From positions 930,001-994,000 of the forward strand of contig NC_015730.1 in NCBI RefSeq assembly GCF_000154785.2: a stretch of DNA of 64,000 nucleotides, in the 5' to 3' direction. The position numbers were made by a program, and so were the translations under genes. This stretch comes from Roseobacter litoralis Och 149. Its GTDB lineage: Bacteria; Pseudomonadota; Alphaproteobacteria; Rhodobacterales; Rhodobacteraceae. Of the stretch, positions 8,288 to 17,579 are shown piece after piece. Position 1 is the first letter of the stretch. Every line of letters starts with the position of its first letter. Below the pieces are notes generated by a model. It was given only the letters and a program-made list of their open reading frames with translations, was not told the origin of the DNA and searched no databases.

Positions 8288-8728
8288 ATGTTCTTTCTTC
8301 GGGAATTGCCCACGCGGATGATGATCGACGGCTACGTATCAGCGACTGGCGTGGGCGACGTGGATGCCGTGGCGCGTGCACTCTCGATGATGCGAGAGGC
8401 GAGCCAGCTGGAGCGCCTATTGGATGCCTACTTTAATAGCCACAACCTTTCACAGTTGAAATTCCATATCCTCATTGTGATAGACCGCGAACCAGAAACA
8501 GACAGTCTTCGTCAAAGTGAAATCAATCAACGCCTGGACGTTTCCAAACCAGTACTGCACCGGACTGTGACCTCGCTACTGAAAGACGATCTGCTCGCCC
8601 GCCGTGACGATCCCGAGGATTCACGCGCGCACCGTCTGGCGCTGACCGATAAAAGCAAAACGGCGCTTGCAGCGATCCTACCCGGCTATTTTGAAACCAT
8701 TTCCGTTTTTATGGGGAAACAACCATGA
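8288..8728 (+). CDS. MarR-family transcriptional regulator
   Basis: The product is up to 146 residues; the N-terminal 30 may be over-called, since other ATGs follow. The core (about 35-140) is a MarR winged helix: LSQLKFHILIVI, RQSEINQRLDVSKPVLHRTVTSLLKDDLL, then the wing and DSRAHRLALTDKSK. It forms an operon with the ABM gene directly upstream and most likely binds the palindrome in their shared promoter. Its stop codon overlaps the start of a 23-residue peptide (ATGA). Confidence 0.85.
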   Translation: MFFLRELPTRMMIDGYVSATGVGDVDAVARALSMMREASQLERLLDAYFNSHNLSQLKFHILIVIDREPETDSLRQSEINQRLDVSKPVLHRTVTSLLKDDLLARRDDPEDSRAHRLALTDKSKTALAAILPGYFETISVFMGKQP

Positions 8729-8796
8729 CGCGGCTTCTGACGGCCTTCTTTGCATGGATCGTCGTTTATGCCGCTGTCACCGTTGTTCGAAGCTGA
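8725..8796 (+). CDS. Possible 23-residue membrane peptide coupled to the MarR gene
   Basis: The ATG at 8725 overlaps the MarR stop in ATGA and opens MTRLLTAFFAWIVVYAAVTVVRS, a single hydrophobic helix with arginine ends. Tight coupling argues for translation. It could be a genuine micro-protein or the stump of a longer membrane gene. About 270 bases of unassigned DNA follow. Confidence 0.4.
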   Translation: MTRLLTAFFAWIVVYAAVTVVRS

Positions 8797-9070
8797 CGTT
8801 CGCGCACGGCCTATCATCGGTCAGGATGGGCTCTTTCCAGCCATTTTCCGCCTTGCGGTATCATCGACTTTGGGCCAGCGATGCACCGTTGTGAACGGCT
8901 CAAATCAGACGTCCGCTAGATGGCAAACCCAGCCATGGCACCATCTCTAGACCTGTCGTTCGTTCATCTTGCAGCAGCTTTGGACCAACATCGTGGACTT
9001 TTCGGAAGGATTCCCTCCGCCTGCGTAATTCAGCAAGATTTGTGCATATGGTCGCTGTTATGGTTTCCCT

Positions 9071-9925
9071 ATGAGCAACAACGCACCCAAACCCCACCCC
9101 CACATGGACCGCATTCTGCGGGTCATTGACTACATCCACACCCAAGCGGCGGATGATCTGTCGCTGGACCAACTTGCGGACGTGGCCGCAATGTCACGGT
9201 TCCATTGGCACCGGGTCTTCACCGCGATCATGGGGGCGTCGCCCGCGCAGATCATCCGGTCCGTTCGCATGCATAAGGCCACCATGCTTCTTCTTCGTAC
9301 CGACCTGCCCATTGCTCAGATTGCGGCCCATGTCGGGTATTCCAACGACCGCAGTTTTTCCCGCACCTTTAAGGACATCTACGGCCAGACCCCCACAGCC
9401 TTCCGAAATGCCGGTTTTCCCGGCATGGCGCCCCATCCCAACCCACAAGGAGTTTCCAACGTGTTCGACGTCGACATCCAGACCACATCTGACAAACGCC
9501 TCGCCGCTTTGTCCCATCGCGGAGATTATGCCGAAGGCAGCGTGGCCTACCAAAAGGTTGCCACGATCATCTCAACCGGCAATCACTGGCCCCAGACCCG
9601 GGGCATGGCCGGTGTCTATTATGACAATCCTGAGGTGACCCCCACGGAAGATCTTCGCAGCCATGCCGGTGTGTTATGGGAGGGTGGGGCAATCCCCGAT
9701 GGTCTTGAAGAGGTTCAATTAACTGGTGGTCGATACGCTGTACTTCACTTCAAGGGCCCTTACGCTGGCCTGGCCGAAGCCTATCGCTACGTTTACGGCC
9801 CGTGGCTATCGTCCAGCCAGGAATCGTTGCGCGATGCTCCGTCATTCGAGCACTACCTCAATGATCCCACCAACACGGCGCCTGCCGATTTGCTGACCGA
9901 TATCTACATGCCGCTGGAGGGCTAA
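9071..9925 (+). CDS. AraC-type regulator with GyrI-like C-terminal domain
   Basis: The 284-residue protein has an N-terminal double helix-turn-helix of the AraC/XylS type (about 15-115: LSLDQLADVAAMSRFHWHRVF, IAQIAAHVGYSNDRSFSRTFK, GQTPTAFR). The C-terminal GyrI/SOUL-like effector domain spans about 130-284 (VDIQTTSDKRLAALSHRG and GGRYAVLHFKGPYAGL, ending in DIYMPLE). The arrangement matches the Rob/YdeO-like regulators that sense small hydrophobic ligands, but with the DNA-binding domain first. It stands alone and ends at a shared terminator facing rlmF. Confidence 0.9.
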   Translation: MSNNAPKPHPHMDRILRVIDYIHTQAADDLSLDQLADVAAMSRFHWHRVFTAIMGASPAQIIRSVRMHKATMLLLRTDLPIAQIAAHVGYSNDRSFSRTFKDIYGQTPTAFRNAGFPGMAPHPNPQGVSNVFDVDIQTTSDKRLAALSHRGDYAEGSVAYQKVATIISTGNHWPQTRGMAGVYYDNPEVTPTEDLRSHAGVLWEGGAIPDGLEEVQLTGGRYAVLHFKGPYAGLAEAYRYVYGPWLSSSQESLRDAPSFEHYLNDPTNTAPADLLTDIYMPLEG

Positions 9926-10025
9926 AATGAGCGCGGCAAACCCTGAGCGGTCCAGCGGGGCATCTACAGTGTCATGAGGCGCAGCGTCAGCGAAACAGGC
10001 ATGAACGTCACAACGGAACGTCTGC

Positions 10026-10053
10026 AAAGGGGCTGCTAGGTTTCAGCCCCTTT
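10026..10053. terminator. Bidirectional terminator between AraC-GyrI gene and rlmF
   Basis: AAAGGGGCTG (10026-10035) pairs with CAGCCCCTTT (10044-10053) around an eight-base loop, with A-rich and T-rich outer ends suiting both strands. It sits between two convergent genes and overlaps the last codons of rlmF. Confidence 0.8.
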
Positions 10054-10962
10054 CGCGAACGAGGAGCGCTGATTTTTCTTAATGTAGGTCCAAGCAATGA
10101 AGCGGCTGGTTTTCTGCCCCTGCGCCATCTCGACAACTTTGTAATCAGCAACCCTCGCTTTTCCTAGAATCCTATGGAGCGGCTGCAGATTATCTTTCTT
10201 CGATACCAATGAGGTAAACCACAAACACTGCTGTGCGAACTCCGTACTCTGCTCAACCATACGGGCAATAAATCTGATCTCACCGCCCGGACACCAAAGC
10301 TCGGCGTTCTGGCCGCCAAAGTTGCGCTGTTCGGAGTGTCCTTTGCCTAGGTTCGACCACTTGCGTTGGGTGCCTTTGCTCGCTTTTTCCTTGGACGCGT
10401 GAAAAGGCGGATTGCACATGGTTAGGTGAAAAGCATCCTTGGCTTTGATCACGCCGCTGAAAGTATTCTCAGGGTTGTCTTGGCGCCTGAGGGCAATTTT
10501 CAAATTATTGAATTCACAAATCTGCCTTGCCGATTTGAGAGCACCCGCATCAATATCGACGCCAGTGAAGCTCCAGCCGTATTCGCTCTGGCCTGTCAAC
10601 GGGTACACCAAGCTCGCGCCGGTGCCGATGTCTAGTGCTTTGATATGAGGTCCACGTGGTATGTCTTGGTTATTGCTGTCGGCAAGCAAGTCCGCGAGAT
10701 AGTGGATATAGTCGACACGACCCGGAATTGGGGGGCATAGATAGCCACTTGGGATATCCCAAAATTCAATATTGTAGTGCGTCTTTAGCAACGCTCGATT
10801 GAGCATGCGGACAGCACTCACGTCTTTGAAATCAATCGTCGTCTCGCCGCGTGGATTGCGGGTCGTGAAAGCCTCAAGTTCAGGCGTCTGCGCGACTAAA
10901 CGCGCGAAGTCGTAGCCTTCTGAGTGTTGATTGCGGGGATGTAGCTTGGTTTTGGTAGCCAT
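10036..10962 (-). CDS. rlmF: 23S rRNA (adenine-N6)-methyltransferase RlmF
   Basis: The 308-residue product matches the size and pattern of RlmF (YbiN), which methylates A1618 of 23S rRNA. Seen are KLHPRNQHSEGYDF near the start, ALDIGTGASLVYPL (about 105-118, SAM loop), the catalytic CNPPFH (about 183-188) and the GGEIRFI and LWFTSLVSKKDNL segments. I chose the ATG at 10962 because AAGGCG precedes it; an upstream in-frame ATG at 10980 lacks a ribosome site. It is a housekeeping-type modification gene, here alone, ending at the shared terminator. Confidence 0.92.
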   Translation of the reverse strand: MATKTKLHPRNQHSEGYDFARLVAQTPELEAFTTRNPRGETTIDFKDVSAVRMLNRALLKTHYNIEFWDIPSGYLCPPIPGRVDYIHYLADLLADSNNQDIPRGPHIKALDIGTGASLVYPLTGQSEYGWSFTGVDIDAGALKSARQICEFNNLKIALRRQDNPENTFSGVIKAKDAFHLTMCNPPFHASKEKASKGTQRKWSNLGKGHSEQRNFGGQNAELWCPGGEIRFIARMVEQSTEFAQQCLWFTSLVSKKDNLQPLHRILGKARVADYKVVEMAQGQKTSRFIAWTYIKKNQRSSFAKGAET

Positions 10963-10980
10963 GCGGGACGCCTTCATCAA

Positions 10981-11802
10981 AGTTGGTGGACGTCACTCGC
11001 CAGCCTGTGAGTTGAGCTTAGGCGATCAAGCACAAATAGTAAAACCAGGAGTAGGACAGATCCTCCACGGGCAAACCGGGCCGACCAGTCTTTCCGTGTG
11101 CAGCATCCGTAGTTTTGAGCCCAAACCGACTTTCTCGAATGCGGCATTCCGCCGATCAAATAGGTACATCCGTCAACAGCCGACAGGGGCTGTTTTCAAC
11201 GAGCTTTCGGCAAGTCACCGAAGCTGGTCAGTTAACTAAAAACAAATCTAAGCGTATTTGTTTAAAGTTTTTCGAAATATGAAGAGAAAGGAATTATCGT
11301 GTTTTGGAGTGAAGATGTCAGCGACGTCAAATCATATAGCCCGCGGCTTTTGCCTCAGATTTGAAGAGACTTGCGAAGGCATCTGGTGCGCGCGGTACAT
11401 GGCGCGCGTAAATTCTGCCGTAGGGAAATTAGTTGCTGGTATCGGGGAGGGGCATGGCTCGAACACATCTGTGAATTCGCCATGCGCCAAGAATTCCAAT
11501 GCGCACAAACAAGCCAAAACCGCACTGTTTGATCCGGCAAAGCGATCTGTCCAAACGCATGACTGCCTTGTCGGAAACCGGTCTAAGGTAGAATTTGAAA
11601 ATTCCATTGTTCACGGTGTTGCGGCGTCGGCGAACCGGCGTTTTGAATATCAGTCCACCCATTCGGGAAGAAACAGCCTGAATTGCGGGACACAAGGTTC
11701 TCAAGCCCGAGCGATACTGGGCGCGCTGAAAATCGACACTTAAACAAAGTTAACCAACGGTTGTGGGCGTAAGAGCCAAACAAGGAAGAGAGGGTCAGTC
11801 TG
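10981..11802. other. Long stretch without a supported gene
   Basis: About 820 bases. A 161-codon open frame at 11258-11743 (+) has no ribosome site of note and an amino-acid pattern typical of non-coding DNA. I see no RNA gene, repeat or IS motif. Part of it must hold the promoters of rlmF and of the gene at 11803. Confidence 0.3.
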
Positions 11803-12603
11803 ATGCAGATGTTACCGAGTAAACTATTTGAACTGATAACGAACCTACGCGGAGTCTTCAGCGATCTGGAACAGATGGGAATCCGTGTGGAAATTGGGGA
11901 TGATTTCGCCAAATTCCGCAGTCTGAGGAGCCAACTGTCAAATCGCGGCCCGATTTATCCCATGTTCGATGTCGCCAGCTCGTATATCGACCAAGGCAAT
12001 GGCTTCTGGGTCTGCGGTTTCAACCCGGATGGGGAGTTGATCCATACACAGGCCGTGCGCCTTCTCGATCTTGATGGCGTTTCACTCGATCAGCACCTCA
12101 AAACGCACCGCCACAAATATATCACGCCCGGCTCGACGCCTGACCCGGATCTCACGTTCTATTCAGGTCCGGAAGCACTGCAAACGATCACGGGGAAAGT
12201 CTGTTATCACGGCGAGTTCTGGCTTCATGCCAGCGGCCTCGGCGGTCCGCGAAGTCAGGGTGCGACGTCAATGTTGTCGCGCATTCTGCTTGAGATCATG
12301 GTTGGTGCATGGAACCCATCATTCGTCTTTGCGCTTGTTCCCCAAAGACTGGCCGCGAAGGGGGCCCATTTGCGCTACGGCTATAATCATTGTGACCACG
12401 GTAGCTGGTTGGACGCGAACCAACAGATGACCGAGGAAGACCATTTGATCTGGATGGCAGCCAATGACTTGGCCAATCTGCTCGCGCGTAAACCACAACG
12501 TTTTCAATGTGCGAAAAATGTGTCGATTGCCCAGTTCACTAAGCCTGCCGGCATGCCAAAAGCAAACTGCATTAGTGTCAAAAAGCAGGAAGCGATTATG
12601 TGA
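11803..12603 (+). CDS. Conserved-looking protein of unknown function
   Basis: The 266-residue soluble protein starts MQMLPSKLFELITNLRGV. Codon use and a continuous mix of helix- and strand-like segments suggest a real gene. Notable stretches are FWVCGFNPDGELIHTQAVRLLD, CYHGEFWLH, LSRILLEIMVGAWNP and a histidine-rich segment (RYGYNHCDHGSW). The first of these is reminiscent of acyltransferase-fold proteins but I cannot assign a family. AGAGAGGG lies about ten bases upstream of the ATG. A fragment of an IS66 transposase follows it. Confidence 0.65.
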   Translation: MQMLPSKLFELITNLRGVFSDLEQMGIRVEIGDDFAKFRSLRSQLSNRGPIYPMFDVASSYIDQGNGFWVCGFNPDGELIHTQAVRLLDLDGVSLDQHLKTHRHKYITPGSTPDPDLTFYSGPEALQTITGKVCYHGEFWLHASGLGGPRSQGATSMLSRILLEIMVGAWNPSFVFALVPQRLAAKGAHLRYGYNHCDHGSWLDANQQMTEEDHLIWMAANDLANLLARKPQRFQCAKNVSIAQFTKPAGMPKANCISVKKQEAIM

Positions 12604-12650
12604 GGCAACTCTACCTTAAATCAGACAGCCACCCGTCCGAAAGTCCCTGA

Positions 12651-12734
12651 CGGAAGACATTGTTCGCTGGTTCTGAAGGCGGCGGCACAGCCATCGCAAC
12701 CGCCTTCACTCTCATTGAAACCGTAAAACTGGCC
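12651..12734 (+). pseudogene. IS66-family transposase (TnpC) C-terminal scrap
   Basis: Codons 12651-12734 read RKTLFAGSEGGG followed by ATAFTLIETVKLA, the conserved near-C-terminal block of IS66 transposases (FAGS..GG...A..ytLIeTaKL). No other part of the element is present. Confidence 0.65.
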
Positions 12735-12859
12735 CTGTGTGGCGGCGGGCCAGTGCCAGGCATTTCAGCTTTTCCCAGCTCAACTGGATTTCGGAATCCA
12801 GCCAAAAACTATTTTCGCAAAACGACTTAACCTGAGTTGGAATCCTGACTGGCTATAGC

Positions 12860-13513
12860 TCAGTACAACGAAACGTTTTCGGGCGACATCTTGTAGCCGA
12901 CCTCAACGCGGGACTCGCCATCTGATAATCCAACGTCCCGAACCGATAATTCGGCGTTTATCTTCCCCTCGACCCACACTGGTGTGAACAGACCCGTGAC
13001 TTCAATTCCGTCAGGGTAAACAACATGCACCATCTGATTTGCCGGCGGGGGCGGTGTGTGGATGCAAGCGCCAGCGTAAGGAACGAGCAGGAAAGAAGTC
13101 ACTTTTTGCCCTTCGAATTCCAATGGCAGCACGTAGCCCGGTATGCGAACGTCCTTGCCGATAACGTCCGGATTGACTGCGTTGGACTGTGCTCGACGCT
13201 GCTGAATGATTATCTCACGCTGTTTGAAAAGCCAGTCTACATCAAGCCCTTCGCGCGATAACTGGCTGCGTAGCTTTTGTGCTTCGTGGAAGGTTGTGTT
13301 TTTTGATGATGCGTCTTGAGAGGTCTCAAACCTGAGTATTATCCTCAGCGCATCCAGTTGTTCAGGCGCTAATTCAGCGAAAGGGTCTTCAACAACTGAC
13401 TGTGGGCCCACAAGTTCTGTCCAATTGATGGCCGGGCGCTCGGCTGCCGCAGACATGCCCAATGCCATTAAGGCAATCGCACCTATAAATAGCTTAGGGT
13501 TTCCCAGCGCCAC
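12860..13513 (-). CDS. DUF3299 secreted protein
   Basis: The 217-residue product begins with a signal peptide (LFIGAIALMALGMSAAAE). Its C-terminal half carries the hallmark of DUF3299 proteins, SFLLVPYAGACIHTPPPPANQ (about 141-161), followed by VHVVYPDG and a beta-rich end. A cysteine-histidine pair in this motif suggests metal binding. It is likely periplasmic. Members often accompany ABC transporters for metals or lipoproteins, but here no partner is adjacent. A ribosome site (AGGAGAAG) precedes the ATG. Confidence 0.85.
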   Translation of the reverse strand: MALGNPKLFIGAIALMALGMSAAAERPAINWTELVGPQSVVEDPFAELAPEQLDALRIILRFETSQDASSKNTTFHEAQKLRSQLSREGLDVDWLFKQREIIIQQRRAQSNAVNPDVIGKDVRIPGYVLPLEFEGQKVTSFLLVPYAGACIHTPPPPANQMVHVVYPDGIEVTGLFTPVWVEGKINAELSVRDVGLSDGESRVEVGYKMSPENVSLY

Positions 13514-13659
13514 TTGAACTTCTCCTACTTCTTCTGCTGGCTTTTTAGAGCCGCACAGTCACAGTTGATGTGATCCTACACGGCCGATAGGGGTGTTGGT
13601 GAAAAAATCAGAGCCCGTTTTCTGAGTTTTCTGCAGCCATCTCAAGCCGGATTGAAGGA

Positions 13660-15003
13660 TCACTCCATTTCGTTTTTGTAGATGACGCCGTTTTTCATGA
13701 TTAGATCGAAATTTTTATGTGGATCAGCAATCAGGTCAATGTCTTCCAGCGGGTTACCATCGACAAGGATCAGGTCAGCATAGGCACCTTCTGCGATCAC
13801 GCCCAGATCGCCTTGCTGATAGGGGTGACGCGGGCCGGATAGTTCAAGCAGTTCGGCATTGGTCGAGGTCGCCATCTTCAACACCTCATAGGGCGTGTAC
13901 CAACGCTGTAGCTTGGCAAGGAATGCGCCCTGACGTTCAGCCAGCGCGGGGTCGAACAGGATATCGGTGCCGAAGGCCACCTTTACCCCGACCTCCTTGG
14001 CGGTGGTGTAGGTGAAATCCGTGCCGTTCGTGACGTCGATCCATTTTTGCTGGCTCACCGGGTCATCGAAAGAGAAACCGTCTTCATCATCCAGCAAGGG
14101 TTGTACCGACAGCCAGACGTCGTTGTCACGCATCAGTTCCATTGTCTCTCGGCTCATCAGGAAGCCATGTTCGATAGACTTCACGCCAGCGGCGACGGCA
14201 ATTTCAACCGCCTCGTCCGTGAAGACATGCGAGGCGACATAAGTGTTGTATGTATCGGCCACTTCCACGAAGGCCTCGATTTCAGCCTTGGTATACTGAC
14301 GCACATCCAATGGGTCATAAGTGGAAGATACACCGCCGCCCGTGGAAATCTTAAGCTGGGTCGCGCCCATGCGCATGATCTCACGCGCGCGCTTGATTAC
14401 CTCCGGCACGCCATCAGCCTGCGCCATCAGCCCGACGCTGTACCAGTACCATTGCGAATCCGCGGAATTGCTCGGCACCGCCTGATAGGGCCGATAGTCG
14501 AAATGCCCACCAGTCTGGGTTACGGGAGGACCGGAAGGCAGGATGCGGGGGCCTTCAATTTCGCCTGCATCGATCATTCGCTTGATCGCGAAGGAATTAC
14601 CACCGACATCGCGTACGGATGTGAAGCCGCGCATCAAGGTGCCTTCGGAACCCATGGCGCCCCGAACGGCAACTTCCAGAATATCTCCCGTTGCAACGAC
14701 ACTCTGGGGATTGCAGCAGTAAAGTGTGTGCCAATGCACGTCGATCAGGCCGGGCATCAATGTGCGGCCACCGCCGTCAATGACGGTTCCACCAGCCACT
14801 GCGAGGGGCTCAGTCGAAATCGATGTGATCAGGTTGTCCGTGATCACGACGTTGGCGTTTTCAATGAGTGCTTCGTTCACACCGTCAAAAATATTTACAT
14901 TGCTGATCAGTGTAACATCCTGCGCCCATGCCGGTGCGGACACAGCGTAAATCATCATCGCCGTTGCCGACAACATGCGATTAATCCGGGCCTGTATTGT
15001 CAT
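13660..15003 (-). CDS. Periplasmic metal-dependent amidohydrolase
   Basis: The 447-residue protein has a signal peptide (residues 1-28, ending AWA) and an amidohydrolase barrel: GLIDVHWH (about 88-95, first metal histidines), FTSVRDVGG, a TQLKISTGGG segment holding the bridging lysine, ASHVFTDEA, SIEHG and GTDILF (last metal aspartate). It ends with the beta-sandwich motif ADLILVDGNPLEDI. It belongs to the imidazolonepropionase/Xaa-Pro-dipeptidase-like group; the substrate is unknown. A pseudogene of an outer-membrane transporter lies just upstream on the same strand, and the two may once have been one operon. Confidence 0.88.
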   Translation of the reverse strand: MTIQARINRMLSATAMMIYAVSAPAWAQDVTLISNVNIFDGVNEALIENANVVITDNLITSISTEPLAVAGGTVIDGGGRTLMPGLIDVHWHTLYCCNPQSVVATGDILEVAVRGAMGSEGTLMRGFTSVRDVGGNSFAIKRMIDAGEIEGPRILPSGPPVTQTGGHFDYRPYQAVPSNSADSQWYWYSVGLMAQADGVPEVIKRAREIMRMGATQLKISTGGGVSSTYDPLDVRQYTKAEIEAFVEVADTYNTYVASHVFTDEAVEIAVAAGVKSIEHGFLMSRETMELMRDNDVWLSVQPLLDDEDGFSFDDPVSQQKWIDVTNGTDFTYTTAKEVGVKVAFGTDILFDPALAERQGAFLAKLQRWYTPYEVLKMATSTNAELLELSGPRHPYQQGDLGVIAEGAYADLILVDGNPLEDIDLIADPHKNFDLIMKNGVIYKNEME

Positions 15004-15021
15004 CTTACTATCCTTGTTCTT

Positions 15022-15432
15022 TCAGCACACAGCTGAACTGACCAATCGTCGTGACGAAGAGTTCATAACATTGTACCCAACCTGTAACGAGAAATCGACC
15101 GGTCGATTGCCACCTGCGTATATCCCCGGCTTTATAAAGACCTGACTGGCGCGCCTGAGGGCCTCACCTGTGCGCATTCCCAATGTAACCTGCAAGCTAG
15201 TAAAGCGGTTGTCCATCTCCCAACGATAGCTCAGCGCGGGATCAAATGTCATAAAAAAACGTCGGGTTGGCCAGCTTGGGAAGGTAGTCGAAATCAACTG
15301 TGCTTTTGTTGATATCAACTTCTTGGGAATCCGCGCCTTTCAGGCCAATTGCCAGTATGGGCCGTACCTGAAAAAGACCGGCGGCTTCAGACTTCAAACG
15401 CTGTGCAGAAGTCGAGGCCGTTCAATGCGACA
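15022..15432 (-). pseudogene. Frameshifted C-terminal part of an outer-membrane transporter-like protein
   Basis: Two minus-strand frames join into one protein if a single T is removed from the seven-T run near 15252-15258. The first reads AAGLFQVRPILAIGLKGAD and DFDYLPKLANPTFF, the second ALSYRWEMDNRFTSLQVTLG and FIKPGIYAGGNRPVDFS. The aromatic-rich alternation and the final beta-strand resemble the C-terminus of porin-like transporters. An in-frame stop cuts it at the 5' side, so the N-terminus is also lost. It lies directly upstream of the amidohydrolase gene. Confidence 0.6.
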
Positions 15433-15892
15433 CAGACACTCTAATCAACCGAAACGACTTCATTTATTGGGGTGGATACCTAATTCATAACAAGTTTGAT
15501 GTGAAAACCCTTCTCATCTCACGTGCGTCGCTGATTGTATTGCCGCGCCGAGTTCCGACCAATATAAGCCGATGCAGAATTCGCCGGGAAAGCCAAGTAA
15601 TCCAAAGTATGATTACTTGCTGGCCAAATCGACGGGCTACGACGGCGGCATTCTCTTTGGCAACATAGCGGCAAGCCATCATTCCCAAACATGGCTATGT
15701 TCTCAGTCTGGTCGTCGAAAATCAGTCGGTTATGTCTTGACGTTCTTCGTGTTTATTCATGAGCCTTGTGGCCGACTTCATACCTCTCTGGACCGTTCCT
15801 ACCACCAACCAGAGCCGCGATTGAACAGATGCCTCTTCGCATCCGATAAGCGCAAAGAACCCTTGTCACTCATGCTGCACCGTGCACGGACG
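15433..15892. other. Gene-free stretch
   Basis: No supported gene or structured element. It contains whatever remains of the 5' part of the outer-membrane pseudogene, beyond recognition. Confidence 0.3.
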
Positions 15893-16921
15893 TCAGCTTT
15901 CGCCAAACAATGCTTGATAACTTGATGGCGAGGTGTGCAGATGCCGGTGAAACGCCCGCCGCATCTTTTCTTGATCACGAAAGCCGCAGGCCAATGCGAC
16001 AGCCTTCATATTGCGGTCGCTTTCAATAAGTAAATTCCGAGCGGCATCGACCCGCATGCGTTCCAGCGACTTAGCCGGGGGCAGGCCAACGCTTGTTGCA
16101 TATCGGCGAGAAAAACTTCGCCCACTCATTCCACAGCGGTCCGCCATGTCCGAAACGCTGGTCACATGTGCCAAATTCTCGCGCAGCCATTCATGTAACG
16201 CAGCGAACTCCCCTTTGGCATCCTGTGTTTGGCGCGCCAGATCCGCGCTGAACTGTGATTGTCCTGCCGACCGGATCATTGGCGTCACAAGGGACCGCGC
16301 GAGCCGCAATGCAGGGCCTTTTCCAAGGTCTTCCTGAACAATGGCAAGGGCCATATCGATCCCTGCTGTGATCCCTGCTGATGTCCAGATCGACCCCTCT
16401 TTGATATAGATGGGATCAACCTCAACCTTCACCTTTGGGTAACGGGTGGCCAAAAGGTCGCAATCCTCCCAATGGGTCACCGCACGCCGACCATCGAGCA
16501 GACCGGCCGCTGCGAGCACGAAAGCACCGCAACAGACCGAACAGGTGCGCCTCGCGCGTGTGGAGAGCGTCGCGACAGCCTGCACCAGCCCCTCATCATG
16601 CGCGGCAACCTCGGCACCATTGCCGCCAACAATCACAAGGGTGTCCGGGCCAGCATCACCCATTTCGCCCAACACCATGGACAGCGGCGCGCTGTCGATG
16701 CCGACAATCGTGTTCGTCGCGATCGGGCCGCCATCCAAGGACACGATGTGGGTCCTGTAGGCTGGGTTCTCGCCGCCTTCTGGATAGGCGTGCGTGAAGA
16801 CCTGCAAGGGTCCTACAAGATCGAGCAAGACGATACCGGGATAAACGATGAAGATCACCGTTTTCTGGTCGGGCGACGTCTTTGGCATTTTGGCGCAAAA
16901 AGGGGGCATGTTGTCATTCAT
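15893..16921 (-). CDS. GlxA-type AraC regulator with DJ-1/PfpI sensor domain
   Basis: The 342-residue protein has a DJ-1/PfpI-like domain (about 20-200: VIFIVYPGIVLLDLVGPLQVF, LVIVGGNGAE, RTCSVCCGAFVLAAAGLL with the nucleophile-elbow cysteine, WTSAGITAGIDMAL). An AraC double helix-turn-helix follows (about 240-340: VSDMADRCGMSGRSFSRRYA, VALACGFRDQEKMRRAFHRH). This is the GlxA/FtrA layout. It is divergent from a stand-alone DJ-1 gene 49 bases away, which is its most likely target. Confidence 0.9.
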   Translation of the reverse strand: MNDNMPPFCAKMPKTSPDQKTVIFIVYPGIVLLDLVGPLQVFTHAYPEGGENPAYRTHIVSLDGGPIATNTIVGIDSAPLSMVLGEMGDAGPDTLVIVGGNGAEVAAHDEGLVQAVATLSTRARRTCSVCCGAFVLAAAGLLDGRRAVTHWEDCDLLATRYPKVKVEVDPIYIKEGSIWTSAGITAGIDMALAIVQEDLGKGPALRLARSLVTPMIRSAGQSQFSADLARQTQDAKGEFAALHEWLRENLAHVTSVSDMADRCGMSGRSFSRRYATSVGLPPAKSLERMRVDAARNLLIESDRNMKAVALACGFRDQEKMRRAFHRHLHTSPSSYQALFGES

Positions 16922-16970
16922 GCCATAGAGCGCCCGGGTTATCCATCTCTTGCAACAAGGAGTATTTAAA

Positions 16971-17579
16971 ATGAGAACAATGGCCGCGCTCGTGTTTCCG
17001 GGCTTTGAAACGCTCGATTATTTTGGTCCGATGGAAATGTTGGGGGGGGCGGCACAAGGGATTGAGATCATCACGGTCGCGCAGGGACGCGAAGCCGTGC
17101 CAAGCGTCCATGGTCAGCGCATCGTTGTGGATAAAACGATCGCTGAGAAAAACGACTACGACCTGCTGTTTATTCCAGGTGGCGATTCCGCATTGGAGGC
17201 AGCCAAGGATCAAGCACTGATGCAGTGGATAAGAGAGGCATCCGCAAACGCCGAACGTGTCATGGCCGTCTGTACGGGAACTGTGTTGCTGGGAATGACC
17301 GGGGTTCTTGACGGTCGCAAAGCAACGACGAACAAAATCGACTTTAACGATACCGTCCCTCTTGCCCCGAATGTGGATTGGGTCAAAGAGGCGCGATGGG
17401 TCGAAGATGGTAAATTCTTCACATCCTCTGGTGTCTCCGCTGGGATGGATATGTCCCTTGCCGTGATTGCCGACCTTTATGGAATGGCCGCAGCGGAAAA
17501 AGTAGCCTTGGGCACCGAATATGAATGGCACAAGGATTCCTCACGAGATCCCTTTGCAAAATTGGCGGGGTTGATCTGA
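16971..17579 (+). CDS. DJ-1/PfpI-family protein
   Basis: The 202-residue single-domain protein starts at the ATG at 16971 with AAGGAG eight bases upstream. It shows ALVFPGFETLDYFGPMEML, LLFIPGGDSAL and VMAVCTGTVLLGMTGVLDG (nucleophile cysteine about 102), then FTSSGVSAGMDMSLAV. These are the isonitrile hydratase/DJ-1-type landmarks. It shares sequence logic with the sensor domain of the divergent GlxA-type regulator. Its stop overlaps the start of the LOG gene (TGATG), so the two are translated together. The reaction is not known. Confidence 0.88.
   Translation: MRTMAALVFPGFETLDYFGPMEMLGGAAQGIEIITVAQGREAVPSVHGQRIVVDKTIAEKNDYDLLFIPGGDSALEAAKDQALMQWIREASANAERVMAVCTGTVLLGMTGVLDGRKATTNKIDFNDTVPLAPNVDWVKEARWVEDGKFFTSSGVSAGMDMSLAVIADLYGMAAAEKVALGTEYEWHKDSSRDPFAKLAGLI

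Noticed and set aside
11258..11743. A 161-codon plus-strand frame in an otherwise empty region
   Set aside because: There is no good ribosome site, hydrophobic core pattern or family resemblance. It could not be supported.
14047..15036. A 329-codon open frame on the plus strand
   Set aside because: It is fully antisense to the amidohydrolase gene, has no family-like motifs and reflects the codon bias of the real gene.
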